Assembly (NCBI GenBank): GCA_964639935.1 | Contig: CAZXGT010000048.1 | Location: 1-15,001 of the forward strand | Direction: 5' to 3' | DNA from: CALNYS01 sp964639935 | GTDB lineage: Bacteria; Planctomycetota; Phycisphaerae; Phycisphaerales; UBA1924 | Length of the DNA stretch: 15,001 nt | Shown here: one piece after another, positions 12,751 through 15,001 of the stretch | Layout of the letters: the number at the start of each line of letters is the position of its first letter | How positions within the stretch are numbered: position 1 is the first letter of the stretch | Made by a program: the position numbers and the translations under genes | The notes under the pieces: generated by a model | Told to the model about the DNA's origin: nothing | Databases searched by the model: none | The model's input: the letters and a program-made list of their open reading frames with translations, nothing else

Positions 12751-14289
12751 ATGGGTCATGACACCGCCGCCCCCGTGCGCCTCAGCGGCGCCCCGCTCAC
12801 CCCCGCGCAGGTCGCGTCGGTCGCCCGCGATCGCGCGCGGGTCGAGCTGACCGAAGCCGCACGCCGGGCCGTCGCCGAGAGCCGCCGAACGCTCGAGACC
12901 GCCATGGGCGACGGGCGCGCCCATTACGGGTGCAACACCGGCTTCGGCGCCTTCGCCCGGACCCGCATCGGCGACGATCAGCTTCAGGAGCTCCAGCACA
13001 ACCTGCTCCGCTCGCACGCGGCGGGCGCGGGCAAGCCTCTGGCCGGGGACGTTGTTCGCGCGATGCTCCTGCTCCTTGCGGCGTCGCTCTGCCGGGGGCG
13101 CTCCGGGGTGCGGCTCGAGCTCGTCGAGCGTCTCGTCGCGCTGCTCAACTCGCCGGTGGTCCCGGTCGTCCCTTCGATCGGGTCGGTCGGGGCCTCGGGC
13201 GACCTGGCCCCGCTCGCGCACGCCTGCCTGGTGCTCCTCGGCGAGGGCGAGGCGATGGCGGACGGCGAGAATCTGCCCGGCGCCGAGGCGCTGCGGCGCG
13301 GGGGCCTCGAGCCGATCGAGCTTGCGGCCAAGGAGGGCCTGGCGCTCATCAATGGCACGCACCTGATGGCGGCGCAGCTCGCGCTGCTCTCGATGGACGC
13401 GACCGCGCTGACCGACGCCGCGGTCGTTGCGACGGGGATGAGCATCGAGGGCGCGGCGGCGACGCACGCGTTCCTCGACCCGCGCGTCTACGAGGCGCGC
13501 CGGCAGCCGGGCCCCGCCCACGTCGCCGAGCGTCTGCGCGCGCTCCTGGACGGCTCGCGGATCGCCGAGTCTCACAAGGTGGACGACCCGCGCGTGCAGG
13601 ACCCGTATTCGTTCCGGTGCGCGCCGATCGTGCTCGGCTCGGCGCTGCGACAGATCGATCACGTCCGCGACGCGCTCGAGCGCGAGCTCGGCGCCGTGAC
13701 CGACAACCCGCTCGTCGACGGGGGCGAGGATCGACCCGAGATCATCTCCGCCGGGAACTTCCACGGGATGCCTGTGGCGCTCCCGCTTGACGTCTTTGCG
13801 ATCGCGCTGGCGCACATCGCGGGCGTGGCGGAGCGCCGGGGCTACTTCATCCTGGGGGCGTTCGACGACGCCTCGGGCCTGACGCCGTTCCTCTCGCCAA
13901 AGCCCGGGCTGCACTCGGGCCTGATGATCGCGCAGTACACCGCCGCCGCGTGCTGCAACGAGCTGATCGGCCTGGCGAGCCCGGCGAGCGTCGTCAATCT
14001 CCCGACGAGCGCCGGGATGGAGGACTACAACTCGTTCGGCCCGCGCTCGGCGTCGAAGGCGCGCCGAGCGCTCGATCGGGCGCGCACGGTCGTCGCGATC
14101 GAGATGATCATCGCGGGCGAGGCGATCCGTCGGCGGCGCCCGCTCGAGACGGGGGTCGCGCTCGAGCGCGCGATGGCGCCGGTTCTCGAGGCCGTTGCGC
14201 CCTACAACGCGGACCGGCCCGTTTCCCCGGACATCGCGCGGGTGGAGCGTCTCATCGATTCCGGCGCCTTTTCCCGCGCGAGCGAATAG
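12751..14289 (+). CDS. hutH: Histidine ammonia-lyase (MIO-type aromatic amino acid lyase)
   Basis: HutH removes ammonia from L-histidine to give urocanate, the first step of histidine breakdown. 512 residues, standard length. The MIO cofactor forms from A148-S149-G150 (VGASGDLAPLAH). Active-site equivalents of the Pseudomonas enzyme are present: Y59 (HYGCNTGFG), H89 (LLRSHAAG), N201 (LINGTH), Q283, Y286 and R289 (VQDPYSFR), and E424 (GMEDYNS). His89 and Glu424 favour histidine, but the usual QEDHVSMG stretch reads MEDYNSFG, so a different aromatic substrate is conceivable. No hutU, hutI or hutG is adjacent. Wobble use mixes G and C, unlike the C-ending style of the other rightward genes. ATG at 12751 chosen for N-terminus and promoter spacing; the open frame extends upstream without a Shine-Dalgarno. 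Confidence 0.9.
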   Translation: MGHDTAAPVRLSGAPLTPAQVASVARDRARVELTEAARRAVAESRRTLETAMGDGRAHYGCNTGFGAFARTRIGDDQLQELQHNLLRSHAAGAGKPLAGDVVRAMLLLLAASLCRGRSGVRLELVERLVALLNSPVVPVVPSIGSVGASGDLAPLAHACLVLLGEGEAMADGENLPGAEALRRGGLEPIELAAKEGLALINGTHLMAAQLALLSMDATALTDAAVVATGMSIEGAAATHAFLDPRVYEARRQPGPAHVAERLRALLDGSRIAESHKVDDPRVQDPYSFRCAPIVLGSALRQIDHVRDALERELGAVTDNPLVDGGEDRPEIISAGNFHGMPVALPLDVFAIALAHIAGVAERRGYFILGAFDDASGLTPFLSPKPGLHSGLMIAQYTAAACCNELIGLASPASVVNLPTSAGMEDYNSFGPRSASKARRALDRARTVVAIEMIIAGEAIRRRRPLETGVALERAMAPVLEAVAPYNADRPVSPDIARVERLIDSGAFSRASE

Positions 14290-14344
14290 CGAACGAATCT
14301 CCCCGGTTGAACCCTGCGTACCACTCATCGGACGCACCAAACCC

Positions 14345-14349
14345 GGAGG
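14345..14349 (+). promoter_or_regulatory. Shine-Dalgarno of the peroxiredoxin-like lipoprotein
   Basis: GGAGG, 5 bases before the ATG at 14355 and only 2 before the ATG at 14352; the spacing favours the second of the two tandem ATGs. Confidence 0.6.
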
Positions 14350-14354
14350 AGATG

Positions 14355-15001
14355 ATGATCACACACGCCCTGCACCGCCTTTCTCTCGGCGCCTTGGCCG
14401 GTTTTCTCGTCGCGCCCGCCTTCTACCTCTCCGCGTGCGCCGCGGCCGATTCGGGCGCTCGCGCTCCGGCGCCCGGGCTGCTGGATCCCGCCGAGACCGT
14501 GCCGGGCCTCCGAGCGGGCGACACGGCCCCCGCGGGCGTGCTGCGCGACCCTGAGACGCAGACCGTGGCGCTCGCCGACCTCTACGCCGAGCAGCCCGTC
14601 GTCCTCGTCTTCTACCGCGGCGGCTGGTGCCCCTTCTGCAACCGCGACCTCAAGAACTGGGAAGAGGGCGTGCCCGAGTTCCGCGAGGCCGGCGCCCGCG
14701 TCGTCGCCGTCTCCACCGAGACGCCCGAGCATGCGATCGAGACCGCCGAGAAGAACAAGCTCTCCTACGACGTCTTCGTCGACGAGACGGGCGAGCTCGT
14801 GCGCGCGTTCCGCCTCGGGTTTGAGCTCGATCAGGCCACGCAGCGGCGCTACCGGGGCTTCGGCATCGACCTCGCGGAGATCAACGCCACGAACGAGTGG
14901 TCGCTTCCGGCGCCGGCGGTGTACGTGATCGACACCGACGGCGTGATCCGCTACGCCTCGGCGGACTGGGATTACCGGGAGCGCGAGGGGTGGGAGGACG
15001 C
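14355..15001 (+). CDS. Peroxiredoxin-like (AhpC/TSA) lipoprotein, 3' end outside window
   Basis: 215 residues are visible; the frame is open at the window edge. An N-terminal hydrophobic stretch ends in the lipobox L-S-A-C with Cys28, so the protein should be a lipoprotein on the outer face of the cytoplasmic membrane or in the outer membrane. The mature part is a thioredoxin-fold domain: VVLVFYRGGWCPFCNRDL at 82-99 with the C92-P-F-C95 redox pair, VVAVSTETPEHA after it, and a late APAVYVIDTDGVIRYA strand pair. The RGxWCPxC form belongs to the Prx-like 2 group rather than to classical Prx (TxxC). It may act as a thiol reductase or peroxidase on the envelope; the substrate is unknown. It starts 65 bases after hutH on the same strand, with its own strong Shine-Dalgarno. 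The start could also be 14352. Confidence 0.87.
   Translation, partial: MITHALHRLSLGALAGFLVAPAFYLSACAAADSGARAPAPGLLDPAETVPGLRAGDTAPAGVLRDPETQTVALADLYAEQPVVLVFYRGGWCPFCNRDLKNWEEGVPEFREAGARVVAVSTETPEHAIETAEKNKLSYDVFVDETGELVRAFRLGFELDQATQRRYRGFGIDLAEINATNEWSLPAPAVYVIDTDGVIRYASADWDYREREGWED

Noticed and set aside
11707..14340. FolE2 extended upstream into a fusion of more than 1000 residues on the minus strand
   Set aside because: FolE2 proteins begin near DVQSSRD; the upstream frame is antisense to hutH and out of frame over the membrane gene, both better supported.
1..15001. A defence island, prophage, secondary metabolite cluster, CRISPR array or insertion sequence
   Set aside because: No transposase, integrase, nuclease effector, repeat array or synthase is present; the genes are ordinary chromosomal functions plus a few unknowns.

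Overview
The window is very G+C-rich and tightly packed. Gene content, codon use and gene style suggest a peptidoglycan-bearing, high-GC bacterium, most likely a member of Planctomycetota (class Phycisphaerae or a relative). That placement is an inference from the look of the proteins; there is no rRNA or marker phylogeny here. I found no mobile elements, CRISPR arrays, tRNA or rRNA genes, and no gene-free stretch longer than about 140 bases.

Layout. A 5'-truncated thiG (thiazole synthase) runs rightward to 567 and converges within 7 bases on a leftward cluster: a Pmp3/YqaE-type small membrane protein, a phosphomannomutase/phosphoglucomutase (its start overlaps the pmp3-like stop as TGATG), and an unrecognised membrane-embedded P-loop ATPase. 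Upstream on the same strand are dinG (helicase) and rsmG (16S rRNA methyltransferase). rsmG is divergent from a rightward membrane-anchored SnoaL/NTF2-like protein, whose 3' end overlaps the 3' end of rodA by 68 bases. A leftward mrdA-rodA pair (class B PBP2 plus SEDS glycosyltransferase) supplies the elongation peptidoglycan synthase. Next come leftward folE2 (GTP cyclohydrolase IB) and an unrecognised polytopic membrane protein. That protein is divergent from rightward hutH (MIO-type ammonia-lyase), which is followed by a lipoprotein with a CxxC peroxiredoxin-like domain that is cut by the window end.

How genes work together. mrdA and rodA form a functional pair. The other genes are housekeeping functions (thiamine, rRNA modification, DNA repair, pteridine synthesis, sugar phosphates) with no single pathway uniting them. 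I saw no convincing new multi-gene system. The most interesting signal is regulatory. Most genes start behind a Shine-Dalgarno sequence, but five starts (dinG, rsmG, the SnoaL-like gene, the polytopic membrane gene, hutH) lack one at a usable distance. All five instead carry a -10-like hexamer exactly 6 bases before the ATG, which predicts leaderless mRNAs. Two of the five also have a TTGCC(A/G) -35 exactly 17 bases further upstream, in a shared divergent promoter region with a central dyad.
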